A stretch of 64,000 nucleotides of DNA from CAYSWV01 sp964434865 (lineage in GTDB: Bacteria; Cyanobacteriota; Cyanobacteriia; Thermostichales; Thermostichaceae), in NCBI GenBank assembly GCA_964434865.1, contig CAYSWV010000017.1, positions 1 to 64,000 of the forward strand, written 5' to 3'. Made by a program: the position numbers and the translations under genes. Below the pieces are notes generated by a model. It was not told where the DNA came from, did not search any database, and worked only from the letters and a program-made list of their open reading frames with translations. Below, in pieces: positions 36,487-45,547 of this stretch. Position 1 is the stretch's first letter; each line of letters begins with the position of its first letter.

Positions 36487-36538
36487 CCTTTTAGCTAAGT
36501 TTTTTAGCTAAGCCTTTTAGTTAAGTTTTTTAGCTAGA
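36487..36538. repeat. Two 26-nt tandem repeats with TTAGCTAA hairpin
   Basis: Two near-identical 26-nt units (36487-36512 and 36513-36538, about three differences) lie just after the kinase stop. TTAGCTAA at 36491-36498 and 36504-36511 is self-complementary and can form an 8-bp stem with a GTTTT loop. It may act as a weak terminator or RNA 3'-end stabiliser. Confidence 0.6.
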
Positions 36539-36564
36539 CGAACAGGAGATAAATCTAGTCAATA

Positions 36565-36636
36565 AGCGGATGACGCGATTCGAACGCGCGACCGTCTCGT
36601 TGGCAACGAGATGCTCTACCACTGAGCTACATCCGC
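36565..36636 (-). tRNA. tRNA-Gly (GCC)
   Basis: A 72-nt cloverleaf on the minus strand. Acceptor gcggatg pairs with catccgc, the anticodon arm is tctcg-ttgccaa-cgaga with anticodon GCC, and the T arm is gcgcg-ttcgaat-cgcgt. The discriminator is T and CCA is not encoded. Confidence 0.95.
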
Positions 36637-36777
36637 AACAAATATGTCTATCTAGTATGTCAGGCGTCATCAGCCTTGTCAAGATCACAAACGATGCTGA
36701 GATACTCAATCAACTTTAGGACTTGATCCAGTTTTGTCATCGAAGGACGTACAGAAGTACGCCCGATCTTCTAAATC

Positions 36778-37236
36778 TCAATCGTGGTTATCTGGGGACG
36801 CGTCCCAGGCTGGTTGGCCTTCTTCTTGCAAGTAAATCAACGGTTCAGTAGTAGGATCCCGCTCAGGTTGAGATCCGGGTGCAGGACTATCTTCCCCATG
36901 AGTTTCACTATCGTCAACTGGTGTTGCCACTTTGGTTGGATCAACTAACATCTCTGATTCAGGGCACTCTTCAGCTACCAATAAATCTGTGGGAGAGGTT
37001 AATCCTTTTGGGATCGTTGACAAGCGTTGCGCGATAGATCCAATCGAATCAATTCGCAACAGTTCTTCCCAAGAGCAAATCTCCTCTTCATCTTCTGTTT
37101 CATATCGAACTAATACTGTGTCACCTTGAATATCTAGAATACGGGCACGTTCAATCCAACGGCCTCCTTGGTTCGGGACACATATCCAGACGTCTTTCCC
37201 CTCTTGGGATAGTTGATAGATTTTACGATCCAGCAT
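36778..37236 (-). CDS. Conserved cyanobacterial protein, DUF6679-like
   Basis: 152 aa with a strong ribosome binding site (AGAGGAGGAACG before ATG). The N-terminal 75 aa (MLDRKIYQLSQEGKDVWICV, RWIERARILDIQGDTVLVRY, EICSWEELLRIDSIGSI) matches a cyanobacterial family I remember as DUF6679, with an SH3-like strand pattern. The C-terminal half is acidic, Pro/Glu/Asp-rich and probably disordered. The function is unknown. Confidence 0.7.
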   Translation of the reverse strand: MLDRKIYQLSQEGKDVWICVPNQGGRWIERARILDIQGDTVLVRYETEDEEEICSWEELLRIDSIGSIAQRLSTIPKGLTSPTDLLVAEECPESEMLVDPTKVATPVDDSETHGEDSPAPGSQPERDPTTEPLIYLQEEGQPAWDASPDNHD

Positions 37237-37466
37237 CGTTCCTCCTCTAACATCGTACTAACGTCGGATACAGGTTTGACATCCATTAATCTATATTAGC
37301 GGTTGAGTCCCCTTGTGAACGTAGGTGATCCGATACCTGGTCCCAAACTCCTCTAATCTAGCAAGTCAAGTCATTTGAATAATGGGGTTTCACTTGGTTT
37401 GGAGCAGTCCTCATTAAGCTCCAGACTCTTTGTATAGTAGAGGTGTACTGACACCGTCTTGATCCT

Positions 37467-38306
37467 ATGTTACTTCTCAGTCTTATGTTTGTGGGCCTGC
37501 TGATAGGATACTTGCTAGGTTCTATTCCAACTGGATATCTAATGGGCCGGCTGGTTGCTGGTATTGATATCCGTGAACATGGGTCAGGATCTACAGGTGC
37601 CACGAATATTTTACGAACTCTAGGTAAGGGTCCTGCTCTATTTGTACTGGTGTTTGATGCTCTCAAAGGTGGGGTTGCGTTATTAATGGCGCAGGGGCTA
37701 GCTGTTCACTGGGTTGACCTATTTACACGTTGGAGTTTACCCATGCCTGCCAATGCAGCCCTGCAACTGGAGGCCAGTCTCTCTTGGGTCTTGATGTTGA
37801 CGGGGTTAGGAGCTGTGATAGGGCATAGTCGCTCGATATGGTTAAAGTTTACAGGCGGGAAATCGGTAGCTACTAGCTTGGGGATCCTTCTGACTCTATC
37901 GTGGCCAGTGGCTTTCATTGCTTTTGGGATTTGGTTGATCAGTCTGGGGCTATCTCGGATTGTTTCTTTGAGTTCTATTGTGGCGGCTTTGTCAATTTCA
38001 GTTTTGATGGTAGCCTTTCACCAACCGCCAGCCTATAGCTTGTTTGGATTTGCAGGAGGCTTGTATGTGGTTGCCACACATCGTCACAATATTGAGCGTT
38101 TGGTTGCAGGAACTGAGCCTCGGGTTGGTCAAAAGTCAAAATCTTCTCCTGAATCAGAGCCAACTACTTCTGAGTCAACTNNNNNNNNNNNNNNNNNNNN
38201 NNNNNNNNNNNNNNNNNNNNNNNNNNNNNNNNNNNNNNNNNNNNNNNNNNNNNNNNNNNNNNNNNNNNNNNNNNNNNNNNCAACTACTTCTGAGTCAACT
38301 GCCTAA
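37467..38306 (+). CDS. plsY: Glycerol-3-phosphate acyltransferase PlsY (C-terminus crossed by a scaffold gap)
   Basis: Integral membrane protein: LIGYLLGSIPTGYLMGR, then GSGSTGATNILRTLGKGPAL, VFDALKGG and WLKFTGGKSVATSLG, the three conserved PlsY loops. It transfers an acyl group from acyl-phosphate to glycerol-3-phosphate, the first step of phospholipid synthesis. The hydrophilic tail (SSPESEPTTSEST) runs into 100 N. The same 20 bases stand on both sides of the gap, so the true tail is probably just SEPTTSESTA and the protein about 239 aa. The stop overlaps the menC start by one base (TAATG). Confidence 0.93.
   Translation: MLLLSLMFVGLLIGYLLGSIPTGYLMGRLVAGIDIREHGSGSTGATNILRTLGKGPALFVLVFDALKGGVALLMAQGLAVHWVDLFTRWSLPMPANAALQLEASLSWVLMLTGLGAVIGHSRSIWLKFTGGKSVATSLGILLTLSWPVAFIAFGIWLISLGLSRIVSLSSIVAALSISVLMVAFHQPPAYSLFGFAGGLYVVATHRHNIERLVAGTEPRVGQKSKSSPESEPTTSESTXXXXXXXXXXXXXXXXXXXXXXXXXXXXXXXXXXTTSESTA
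38181..38280. other. Scaffold gap (100 N) flanked by an identical 20-mer
   Basis: CAACTACTTCTGAGTCAACT occurs immediately before (38161-38180) and after (38281-38300) the Ns. Collapsing Ns plus one copy removes 120 nt and keeps the plsY frame. Confidence 0.95.
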
Positions 38307-39316
38307 TGCTAGATCCAGTGGCCTTTGAGTATCGGCTCTATCGCTATCCTTTTCAATATCCATTACCAACCCATCAGGGTGTCTGGGCAGAACGGACTGG
38401 TATTCTGATTCGATTGAGTCAAGCGTCAGGTCCTCAAGGTTTTGGTGAAATTGCCCCACTGAGTGAGTTTGGATCTGAAACTTTAGATCAAGCTCTGAGG
38501 TGGTGCCAGCAACAACCTGAGATTCTCTCTCAACAGAATAGCCAGACTATCCCAGAGAGGTTACCAGCCACCCGCTTTGGTCTAGAATCGGCATGGTTAG
38601 ATCTAACCTATTACTCTACTGATCCAGCCCCTCTAACCCTAGATTTACCTCGATGTGGATTACTACCAACTGGCCCCCAGGCTTTTGATCATTGGTCTCA
38701 ACTTTGGACACAAGGCTTTCGCACATTCAAATGGAAAATAGGGGTTACAGACATCCAGCAGGAGCAACAGTGGTGCCGTGAGTTGCAGCAACAGCTTCCT
38801 GCCTCAGCCCGCTTACGTTTGGATGCCAATGGGGGGCTAACGTTGGCACAAGCACTAGATTGGCTCGCAGAGATTGATCCCACTCAAATTGAATATATTG
38901 AACAACCGTTGCCTGCTACTGCAGTGTCAGAGTTACTTCAGTTACAAAAGGGATCTCCTATTCCTATCGCTTTGGATGAAGCAGTGACAACACTAACGGA
39001 TATCAAAACTTGGTATAACCGAGGCTGGCAAGGCCTTTATATCATTAAACCAGCAATCAGTGGTTGGGTCAGTGAGTTGATGACGATTTGCCAAACTTAC
39101 CCCATTGATATAGTCTTATCATCTGTCTTTGAAACTAAAGTAGGCTACTACCATGCCATACAGCTGGTTAAACAACTTGGTCATCCGAGAGCCTTAGGCT
39201 ATGGTGTCAACCACTTCTTTAAATCAGATCTAACCGGATCTCCAATGCATTTTATTCAAGATCAACCCCTGCAGACCCAGTTTAAAATTTTATGGGACTC
39301 ACTCGATCCGATCTAA
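38306..39316 (+). CDS. menC: o-Succinylbenzoate synthase
   Basis: 336 aa, enolase superfamily. N-terminal capping part YRLYRYPFQYPLPTHQGVW; barrel with FGEIAPLSEFG, FKWKIGV (catalytic Lys), LRLDANGGL, EYIEQPL, IALDEAV and YIIKPAISG. It dehydrates SHCHC to o-succinylbenzoate in phylloquinone/menaquinone synthesis, supplying the photosystem I quinone in cyanobacteria. Its ATG overlaps the plsY stop and its 3' end overlaps menE by 25 nt, so the three genes are probably translationally coupled. Confidence 0.95.
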   Translation: MLDPVAFEYRLYRYPFQYPLPTHQGVWAERTGILIRLSQASGPQGFGEIAPLSEFGSETLDQALRWCQQQPEILSQQNSQTIPERLPATRFGLESAWLDLTYYSTDPAPLTLDLPRCGLLPTGPQAFDHWSQLWTQGFRTFKWKIGVTDIQQEQQWCRELQQQLPASARLRLDANGGLTLAQALDWLAEIDPTQIEYIEQPLPATAVSELLQLQKGSPIPIALDEAVTTLTDIKTWYNRGWQGLYIIKPAISGWVSELMTICQTYPIDIVLSSVFETKVGYYHAIQLVKQLGHPRALGYGVNHFFKSDLTGSPMHFIQDQPLQTQFKILWDSLDPI

Positions 39317-40614
39317 AGCGCTATCTACAACAATGTCAGGTGGCGGATCTAGAACCCTCTGCACTCCAGGCTTTAATTGAGCCGTACCTATCTACTTATG
39401 AAGGCATCCCCTCAGGTACCGCTGTTGTCTTAGCCGACTCTGATCCAATCCAGTATTTAGGTGCTTTTTTGGCAGGTTGTGTCTCCTCTGTCAGCCTGTT
39501 TTTGGGAAATCCCTATTGGAAACAGCAGGAGTGGTCCCAAGCTCTGGCCTTAATTCAAACAGGTTATATTCAAACTCAGGAGGGTTTATCGCCTTTTCAA
39601 ATTCCATCTCAGCCTCAATCTATGGCTAGATCTGACTGGATTATGATTCCAACCGGTGGCTCATCAGGTCAGATCCGATTTGCTATTCATACCTGGGAAA
39701 CGCTGTGTGCCTCTGTAGTTGGTTTTTGTGACTACTTTGCGATTGACACTGTTCATAGTGTATGTGTCCTGCCTATCTACCATGTCGGTGGGTTGATGCA
39801 GTTGATGCGATGTTTATTAACAGGGGGCCATTTTGATCTTCAATCCTGGAAAAGGCTTGATTTAGAAGAGACTCACCTTTATGCAAACTATTGCTTGTCT
39901 TTGGTGCCTACTCAATTACATCGACTCTTAAGTCACGGCATCCCCTGGTTGCAGACTTTTCAACTGATCTTGGTGGGAGGGGGAAGCTGCTGGCCAGCAT
40001 TACTCAACCAAGCTCGTACAGCTCAGATCCGATTAGCGCCTACCTATGGCATGACAGAAACGGCGTCTCAAGTGGCAACTTTAAAACCGAGTGAGTTTTT
40101 GCAAGGCTCCAATAGCTGTGGTGTTGCATTACCTCATGCGCAACTTGATCTACAAGCTCCTGAGGGTCGGATCACAGTACAAGCTCGATCTCTAGCCTTA
40201 GGCTATTATCCTGACTCTTGGTTTTTAACGCCAACTTTTGAAACTCAAGATCTAGGCTTTTGGGATTCAAACCACCACCTTCAGATCTTGGGGCGACTGG
40301 ATGACTTGATTATTACGGGTGGAGAAAAAGTAGTGGCTAGTGAAGTGGAAGCGGCGATCAGAGAGACTCAGCTCGTTAATGATGTCTGTGTACTGGGATA
40401 CCCTGATCCGGTCTGGGGGCAGCGAGTTGTTGCGGTTTATGTTCCCGCTCGATGGGGCCCTATTCAATCTGATCTTAAAGCTCAATTACAGACCAAGATC
40501 ACAGATTACAAATGTCCTAAGAGCTGGATTGCAGTTAAGTCTTTACCTCGAAACCCTCAGGGTAAACTGAGTAAGTCTCAATTGGCTCAACTGATTCAAG
40601 ATGATCAACTTTGA
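39292..40614 (+). CDS. menE: o-Succinylbenzoate-CoA ligase
   Basis: 440 aa, ANL adenylate-forming family. P-loop MIPTGGSSGQIRFA, VLPIYHVGG, APTYGMTETASQV (A5), GFWDSNHHLQILGRLDDLII (A7/A8), TGGEKV and the catalytic Lys in NPQGKLSK. It activates o-succinylbenzoate to its CoA ester, the step after MenC. ATG at 39292 lies inside menC. It meets the RidA gene tail to tail with a 10-nt overlap. Confidence 0.95.
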   Translation: MGLTRSDLKRYLQQCQVADLEPSALQALIEPYLSTYEGIPSGTAVVLADSDPIQYLGAFLAGCVSSVSLFLGNPYWKQQEWSQALALIQTGYIQTQEGLSPFQIPSQPQSMARSDWIMIPTGGSSGQIRFAIHTWETLCASVVGFCDYFAIDTVHSVCVLPIYHVGGLMQLMRCLLTGGHFDLQSWKRLDLEETHLYANYCLSLVPTQLHRLLSHGIPWLQTFQLILVGGGSCWPALLNQARTAQIRLAPTYGMTETASQVATLKPSEFLQGSNSCGVALPHAQLDLQAPEGRITVQARSLALGYYPDSWFLTPTFETQDLGFWDSNHHLQILGRLDDLIITGGEKVVASEVEAAIRETQLVNDVCVLGYPDPVWGQRVVAVYVPARWGPIQSDLKAQLQTKITDYKCPKSWIAVKSLPRNPQGKLSKSQLAQLIQDDQL

Positions 40615-41000
40615 GGTGTGATCATAGCTGTTGCTTCGATTTCAACCAAATAGTCTGGATTGATTAATGCCTGGATCTGGACCAAAGTCGAGGCCGGACA
40701 AATCTGACCAAAGACTTCACCATGAGCTGTGGCAATAGCTTCCCAATGAGCCATATCTGTTACATAAATTCGAGTTCGAATCACATCTTGGAGACTGCTA
40801 CCAACTGCGATCAAAGCCTGTTCAATCTTGGTCAAGATAAATCGAGTTTGAGCATAGGGATCGCCGGGACTGACAACCAGGTTGGAGTCATTGGCTGCTA
40901 CTGTTCCAGACACCTCTATCCAGGATCCCACTCGGATAGCCCGAGAATAGCCGACTCGCTGCTCCCAAAGGGTTCCTGAGGAAACATATTGACGTTGCAT
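40605..41000 (-). CDS. RidA/YjgF family protein
   Basis: 131 aa from ATG 41000 (MQRQYVSSGT); upstream ATGs would add 4-5 residues. RidA fold: RAIRVGSWIEVSGTVA, the catalytic Arg in DVIRTRIYVTD, and PDYLVEIEATA with the conserved Glu. The family hydrolyses reactive enamine/imine intermediates from PLP enzymes. Close relatives lack proven activity, so I assign only the family. The 3' end overlaps menE. Confidence 0.85.
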   Translation of the reverse strand: MQRQYVSSGTLWEQRVGYSRAIRVGSWIEVSGTVAANDSNLVVSPGDPYAQTRFILTKIEQALIAVGSSLQDVIRTRIYVTDMAHWEAIATAHGEVFGQICPASTLVQIQALINPDYLVEIEATAMITPQS

Positions 41001-41037
41001 TTTAGTATCCATCACCTCGATCCTTCAAATACTGTGA

Positions 41038-42579
41038 CTATGATGTAGACTCTTGATGCCCTAATTGAGGCCGTTTATCCCATTTCCACTCACTGAAAGG
41101 ACCATGCTGATCAACATAACCCAGAAAGACTTGGACTTGATGGTGGCCCACAAACGGTTGGCGCCAGTGTCTGATTTCACAGCCTCGGTAAACTAGAGCA
41201 TCTCCTGGGTTTAGGTTAAATGGCAGGGGCTGTGGCTGGGTATCCATGTAAATAGGCCAAGCTCCCTCACTCTGACCTCCAATCATCAGGGTAACGGTGA
41301 ATTCAGACGAGGGACGATCAATATGAGGGGGCAGTTCATCTCCATTTTGATAAATCCGTAAATACGAGTAGGTGGGAAATAGGGCTAATCCAATCGCTGC
41401 TTCGATAGCGGGCTGAACCTGTTGAATGAGCACTTCTGTCAGCGGATCCGCATAGGCATGAGGGGCATTACGGATCAGAGGATCTCGGGTACTTAACTGA
41501 TGATTGGCCCATTTCATCAAACAGTAGTCATAGATAACCTGTAATAGAGGATCTTGAACCAGCTGTGGGAGCATAGCATACTTACGTTGCTTGAAGAGAA
41601 GACCTGGTTGGGTTGCCATGGGCACGGCTTTATGATCAGTAGGGTCTTGATCTTGATTGAAATCTTGAGACCAAAAGGCTTCATCATGACTGCCATAACA
41701 GCCTACAATCCAGTCTTTGAATTCAGATGCATAGGTCAAAAACTCCCGATCTTGAAAGATAACCTGAGGTTGAAAGATATCAAAGGAGAAATCAGGACAT
41801 TGACTCAAGATCAAATTTAGCGCTAATTGGGATCTAAGATTAGCATCCATACTGGGAAAGGGAAGGGCCTGTGAGCGGACAGGTTCAAGATAGCGCTGTC
41901 GCTCTCGCCTGGCTGCAACCAGATCAGGAGCATCGTTCACTGTCATCCCTAGGTGAATTGAAAATTGCCACACATAAGTTACTAATTGAGGGAGCTGATT
42001 AACTAAAGTCTGCCAAAATTGATGATTGAGTAACACAATATCTGTACTTAAAGGAGGTAGAGGCTGGCCCCCAGCTTGTTTCATTAATTGAGTCAAAGCT
42101 GATTCATTTAGGTACCCTTGGTTATAAGTTTGCCGACTCTTCTGTGAAAAAGCAGCCTCCCGAGAGATCCAATCTGCGGTTGAATACGTTTCAAACAATG
42201 GGGTGAGATCATTAAAAATATAGGTATGGCTGGAAAGACAAAGTACCTGATCAATAGAAATGGATCTCAGATAGGGTAACCCTAACCAAAACCAAAGTTG
42301 TGGATACAGCACCAGAGTTGTGTCTAAGTAAGGGACTAAACCTTGTAAATAGGCATCGGGATCCCCGAGATAGCACCACTCTATGTTTAACTTAGACATC
42401 AGGTGCTCTAGATGCTGGGGTAACTTACATCCAAATCCCAGAAAGTAAACTGGAATGGAGGGATTAAACTGACGTAAACTACTTACACTTTGCTCAATTT
42501 GCCAGGCCTGCTGTAAGTCCAATGTTGTAGAGTCGGCCCCGACTTGGAGAAGTTCACAATAGTAGACTGCACGTTTCAT
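41038..42579 (-). CDS. Two-domain protein: GT-A-like N-terminus and 2OG-Fe(II) oxygenase C-terminus
   Basis: 513 aa. C-terminal 130 aa: YLRIYQNGDELPPHIDRPSS (metal ligands in HID), then YRGCEIRHWRQPF with the distal His, then HHQVQVFLGYVDQ. These are the iron triad region and an oxidative double-stranded beta-helix core. The N-terminal 250 aa (IPVYFLGFGCKLPQHL, YLRSISIDQVLCLSSHTYIF, NDLTPLFE) follows the layout of GT-A glycosyltransferases, but the DxD position reads SSH and may be inactive. It could hydroxylate a protein or small molecule. It lies 38 nt upstream of the RidA gene on the same strand. Confidence 0.7.
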   Translation of the reverse strand: MKRAVYYCELLQVGADSTTLDLQQAWQIEQSVSSLRQFNPSIPVYFLGFGCKLPQHLEHLMSKLNIEWCYLGDPDAYLQGLVPYLDTTLVLYPQLWFWLGLPYLRSISIDQVLCLSSHTYIFNDLTPLFETYSTADWISREAAFSQKSRQTYNQGYLNESALTQLMKQAGGQPLPPLSTDIVLLNHQFWQTLVNQLPQLVTYVWQFSIHLGMTVNDAPDLVAARRERQRYLEPVRSQALPFPSMDANLRSQLALNLILSQCPDFSFDIFQPQVIFQDREFLTYASEFKDWIVGCYGSHDEAFWSQDFNQDQDPTDHKAVPMATQPGLLFKQRKYAMLPQLVQDPLLQVIYDYCLMKWANHQLSTRDPLIRNAPHAYADPLTEVLIQQVQPAIEAAIGLALFPTYSYLRIYQNGDELPPHIDRPSSEFTVTLMIGGQSEGAWPIYMDTQPQPLPFNLNPGDALVYRGCEIRHWRQPFVGHHQVQVFLGYVDQHGPFSEWKWDKRPQLGHQESTS

Positions 42580-42753
42580 TCAGATCTCCATTCCACGTCT
42601 CAAGATCTAGGATTCCCAATGTCAGTGGATCTTTGCTGGATTAAATGGTTCCTATTTCCCCTCAGAGGGTCTAGATGATGTGGGCTGAGATCCCTGGTGC
42701 TTGCCTGAGTTCAGACTTAAACTGGAGCAGCCGAGTTAACTTGATTAGATCAC

Positions 42754-43419
42754 ATGAATCCCAAGAATCGCTGGTTACTGGTTTGTATAGTTGTACTTGT
42801 CCTAGTCAGCCTCACCCGTGATCTCTACCGATCTTGGAAACAGTCTAGATGTCATCCTCAGCAGTCTAGTGTAGAGGCTACTTTCATTCCTTTTCTTGAA
42901 CAATTACCCTATGTAGCTGATGATCAGAGTTCTTTTGCGGCGGCGGCTATACCTCGTGGCTATTTTGACATTATACCCAGAGATGGCATTACTCAGGTCG
43001 AACTCAGTGCGATTATGCTGGACTCATCTCAGCGATTGATCAAAAAAGTGTTGATGATTGGGGGGGATTTTCCTGAGAATACAGAGTTTGAAATTGGAGA
43101 TCCAGTTCAGAATTTTTTCAAGCCAGCTCGGATTATTGAACAGGTTGTCGTTCCACCCATTCAATCTGGACCCTCACACTATCTCTTTGCCCTACCGTCA
43201 GCTACACGTTGGCAAGCGCAAAGAATTGTTACTGTCGAATTGGAAAACTTTGTGACTATTGGCAATCTAGCCATTCGCCGAAAAGGGGCTGAGCCAGAAA
43301 ATTGGGTTAGAGGAGAGTTTTTTCGATCTAACGAGCCGATCAACCCTGAGCATACCTACACTGAAGCAACCACTGACTCTGAGACTATTGAAGTCCCTCT
43401 AGTTGTAAAAGCTTGCTGA
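42754..43419 (+). CDS. Hypothetical protein with N-terminal membrane anchor
   Basis: 221 aa. N-terminal helix WLLVCIVVLVLVSL (signal anchor or uncleaved signal), then a beta-rich exported domain (GYFDIIPRDGITQVELSAIM, HYLFALPSATRWQAQRIVTV). No catalytic motif or family recognised. It precedes recA by 144 nt on the same strand; no functional link is implied. Confidence 0.6.
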   Translation: MNPKNRWLLVCIVVLVLVSLTRDLYRSWKQSRCHPQQSSVEATFIPFLEQLPYVADDQSSFAAAAIPRGYFDIIPRDGITQVELSAIMLDSSQRLIKKVLMIGGDFPENTEFEIGDPVQNFFKPARIIEQVVVPPIQSGPSHYLFALPSATRWQAQRIVTVELENFVTIGNLAIRRKGAEPENWVRGEFFRSNEPINPEHTYTEATTDSETIEVPLVVKAC

Positions 43420-43563
43420 GGCTACCCTCCTGACTATGAATTTTTTACTATGAATTTTAGAGTTGAGTAGAAGTTAGAGTGCTAAGATACAAGCTTGCTT
43501 AGATCATCATTTTTGTTCCAACAGTTAGTTTATACGTTCAATTGGTTTGAGGTTTAGAAGCCT

Positions 43564-44748
43564 ATGGCACCACGTGGCCGTAAATCCAGCTCTAGCAAAA
43601 GTAGTTCTAGTAACTCTGCTAGCAAATCATCCCAACCTGTCGAAAAGCAAAAGGCTCTAGATCAGGTATTAAGCCAGATCGAACGGAGTTTCGGTAAGGG
43701 TGCCATTATGCGCCTCGGGGATGCAACCCAAATGAAAGTAGCTACAGTTCCCAGTGGCGCCATGACTTTAGATCTGGCATTAGGGGGAGGCTATCCTAAA
43801 GGTCGAATTGTGGAAATTTATGGTCCAGAATCTTCAGGGAAAACGTCGGTGGCTTTACATGCCATTGCTGAGGTTCAAAAATTATCAGGTACAGCTGCCA
43901 TTGTTGATGCCGAACATGCACTTGATCCGACTTACGCCTCTGCCTTAGGTGTTGATATTGCAGAACTATTAGTCTCTCAGCCAGATACGGGTGAAGAAGC
44001 TCTCGAAATTGTTGATCAACTAGTCCGTTCAGCTGCAGTTGATATTGTAGTTATCGACTCTGTTGCAGCCTTAGTTCCCCGAGCTGAAATTGAAGGTGAT
44101 ATGGGGGATGCTCACGTTGGGCTGCAAGCCCGTTTAATGAGTCAAGCGTTGCGGAAGATTGCAGGTAGCATTAACAAAACTGGATGCTTAGTGGTCTTTT
44201 TAAATCAGCTTCGCTCCAAAATTGGTGGAATGGGCTATGGGCCGCAAGAGACAACCACAGGGGGGAATGCCCTCAAGTTTTATTCCTCTGTCCGATTAGA
44301 TATTCGCCGAATTCAAACCTTGAAAAAAGGAACTGATGAATATGGTATCCGGGCCAAGATCAAAGTCGTTAAAAATAAGGTAGCACCTCCCTTTCGACGA
44401 GCTGAGTTTGATATTATCTTTGGCCAAGGAATTTCAAATATTGGCTGTATTGTTGATCTGGCTGAAGAAACTGATATCTTGAAACGGCGAGGATCTTGGT
44501 ACAGCTACAATGGCGAGAATGTCTCTCAAGGTAAAGAAAACCTAGTGACTTATCTGAAGGAGAATCTTGAAACGCTGAGCGAAATTGAAGCAGCTGTCAA
44601 AGAAAAATTATCTGCTGGCTTTGTGGTATCGTCTCAATCGGCGGCTCCTATTGAAGAAGTTGATGAAGATTCTGAGGGTACTGAACCAATAGACATGGAT
44701 GACCTAGCAGATCCTGAGCCAACTGAAAGTGATGATCAAGAGTTCTAG
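43564..44748 (+). CDS. recA: Recombinase RecA
   Basis: 394 aa. Ser-rich N-terminal extension (residues 7-24), Walker A GPESSGKT (87-94), VVFLNQLRSKIGGMGYGPQE (L1 and Walker B region), TTTGGNALKFYSSVRLDIRR (L2) and an acidic C-terminal tail rich in Asp/Glu. It forms filaments on single-stranded DNA for homologous recombination and LexA cleavage. Slightly long for RecA because of both extensions, as in other cyanobacteria. Confidence 0.97.
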   Translation: MAPRGRKSSSSKSSSSNSASKSSQPVEKQKALDQVLSQIERSFGKGAIMRLGDATQMKVATVPSGAMTLDLALGGGYPKGRIVEIYGPESSGKTSVALHAIAEVQKLSGTAAIVDAEHALDPTYASALGVDIAELLVSQPDTGEEALEIVDQLVRSAAVDIVVIDSVAALVPRAEIEGDMGDAHVGLQARLMSQALRKIAGSINKTGCLVVFLNQLRSKIGGMGYGPQETTTGGNALKFYSSVRLDIRRIQTLKKGTDEYGIRAKIKVVKNKVAPPFRRAEFDIIFGQGISNIGCIVDLAEETDILKRRGSWYSYNGENVSQGKENLVTYLKENLETLSEIEAAVKEKLSAGFVVSSQSAAPIEEVDEDSEGTEPIDMDDLADPEPTESDDQEF

Positions 44749-44827
44749 GCTGATGAGCGCTGGCTAAACTGTACTAACAACACTCTCGGGTTTGGCCAGC
44801 TACGGGAATCGTTATAGTCAGGAGCAG

Positions 44828-45319
44828 ATGTATCAAAGCTATCTTGTTTTATTTAATATTTCAAAGAAGCAAAACTTGGGCCGGCTGATCCGAACAGCTG
44901 ATGCCTTGGGGGTTTCAGAGATCGTCGTTGTGGGCCGAAAACGATTCATTACCTATGGTCATTTTGATACTGATGATCGGAGTAAACGCAAGCACTACTA
45001 CACATTAAACGAAGCTGTCCACTATCTAAAGCTGAAAAACTGTGAAATTATTGGGATCGAGATCACGTCCCAGGCTATCCCTGTAGAAGCTCATCCCTTT
45101 AGTAAAAGCTCAGCCTTTCTAGTGGGTAATGAGGGGCAAGGATTAACTGAGAGCCAACAAGCCTATTGTGATCGGATTGTCTATATCAAACAGTACGGCC
45201 AAGGTGCCTCACTGAATGTCAATGTAGCAGCTGGTATTGTCCTCCATCACTTTGCCATCTGGGCCCAATATCCACAAAATCTAATAGTTGAACAAAAGTT
45301 TTTAGCTAACTACAGCTAG
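44828..45319 (+). CDS. TrmH/SpoU family RNA methyltransferase
   Basis: 163 aa from ATG 44828, with AGGAG close upstream; a TTG at 44792 would add 12 residues. SPOUT knot motifs: NISKKQNLGRLIRTADALGV (motif 1), AFLVGNEGQGLT (motif 2) and IKQYGQGASLNVNVAAGIVL (motif 3). These mark a 2'-O-ribose methyltransferase using SAM, on tRNA or rRNA; the target base is not predictable. No extra N-terminal RNA-binding domain. Confidence 0.85.
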   Translation: MYQSYLVLFNISKKQNLGRLIRTADALGVSEIVVVGRKRFITYGHFDTDDRSKRKHYYTLNEAVHYLKLKNCEIIGIEITSQAIPVEAHPFSKSSAFLVGNEGQGLTESQQAYCDRIVYIKQYGQGASLNVNVAAGIVLHHFAIWAQYPQNLIVEQKFLANYS

Positions 45320-45337
45320 TTTGAGAGGTCACCTACA

Positions 45338-45547
45338 TTAGATATCGATCGGATCAAACTCAACAATCAAGATAGTCTCACCTACCGAGACTTGATCGCC
45401 AGCGTAGAGCTTACGACCTCGACGAGTCTCGATCATCCCGTTGACTGTCACATCACCCGATTGGATGATCCATTTGGCTTGACCTCCAGTTGAAGCTATT
45501 CCAGCTAATTTCAGAAACTGATCTAATTTAATAAATGCATCCGTCAT
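45338..45547 (-). CDS. Small S4-domain RNA-binding protein
   Basis: 69 aa, one S4 domain: IKLDQFLKLAGIASTGGQAK, then SGDVTVNGMIETRRGRKLYA, then GDQVSV. It matches the YbcJ/YaaA-type stand-alone S4 proteins that bind structured RNA and probably assist ribosome assembly. Convergent with the SpoU gene (18-nt gap). Confidence 0.88.
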   Translation of the reverse strand: MTDAFIKLDQFLKLAGIASTGGQAKWIIQSGDVTVNGMIETRRGRKLYAGDQVSVGETILIVEFDPIDI

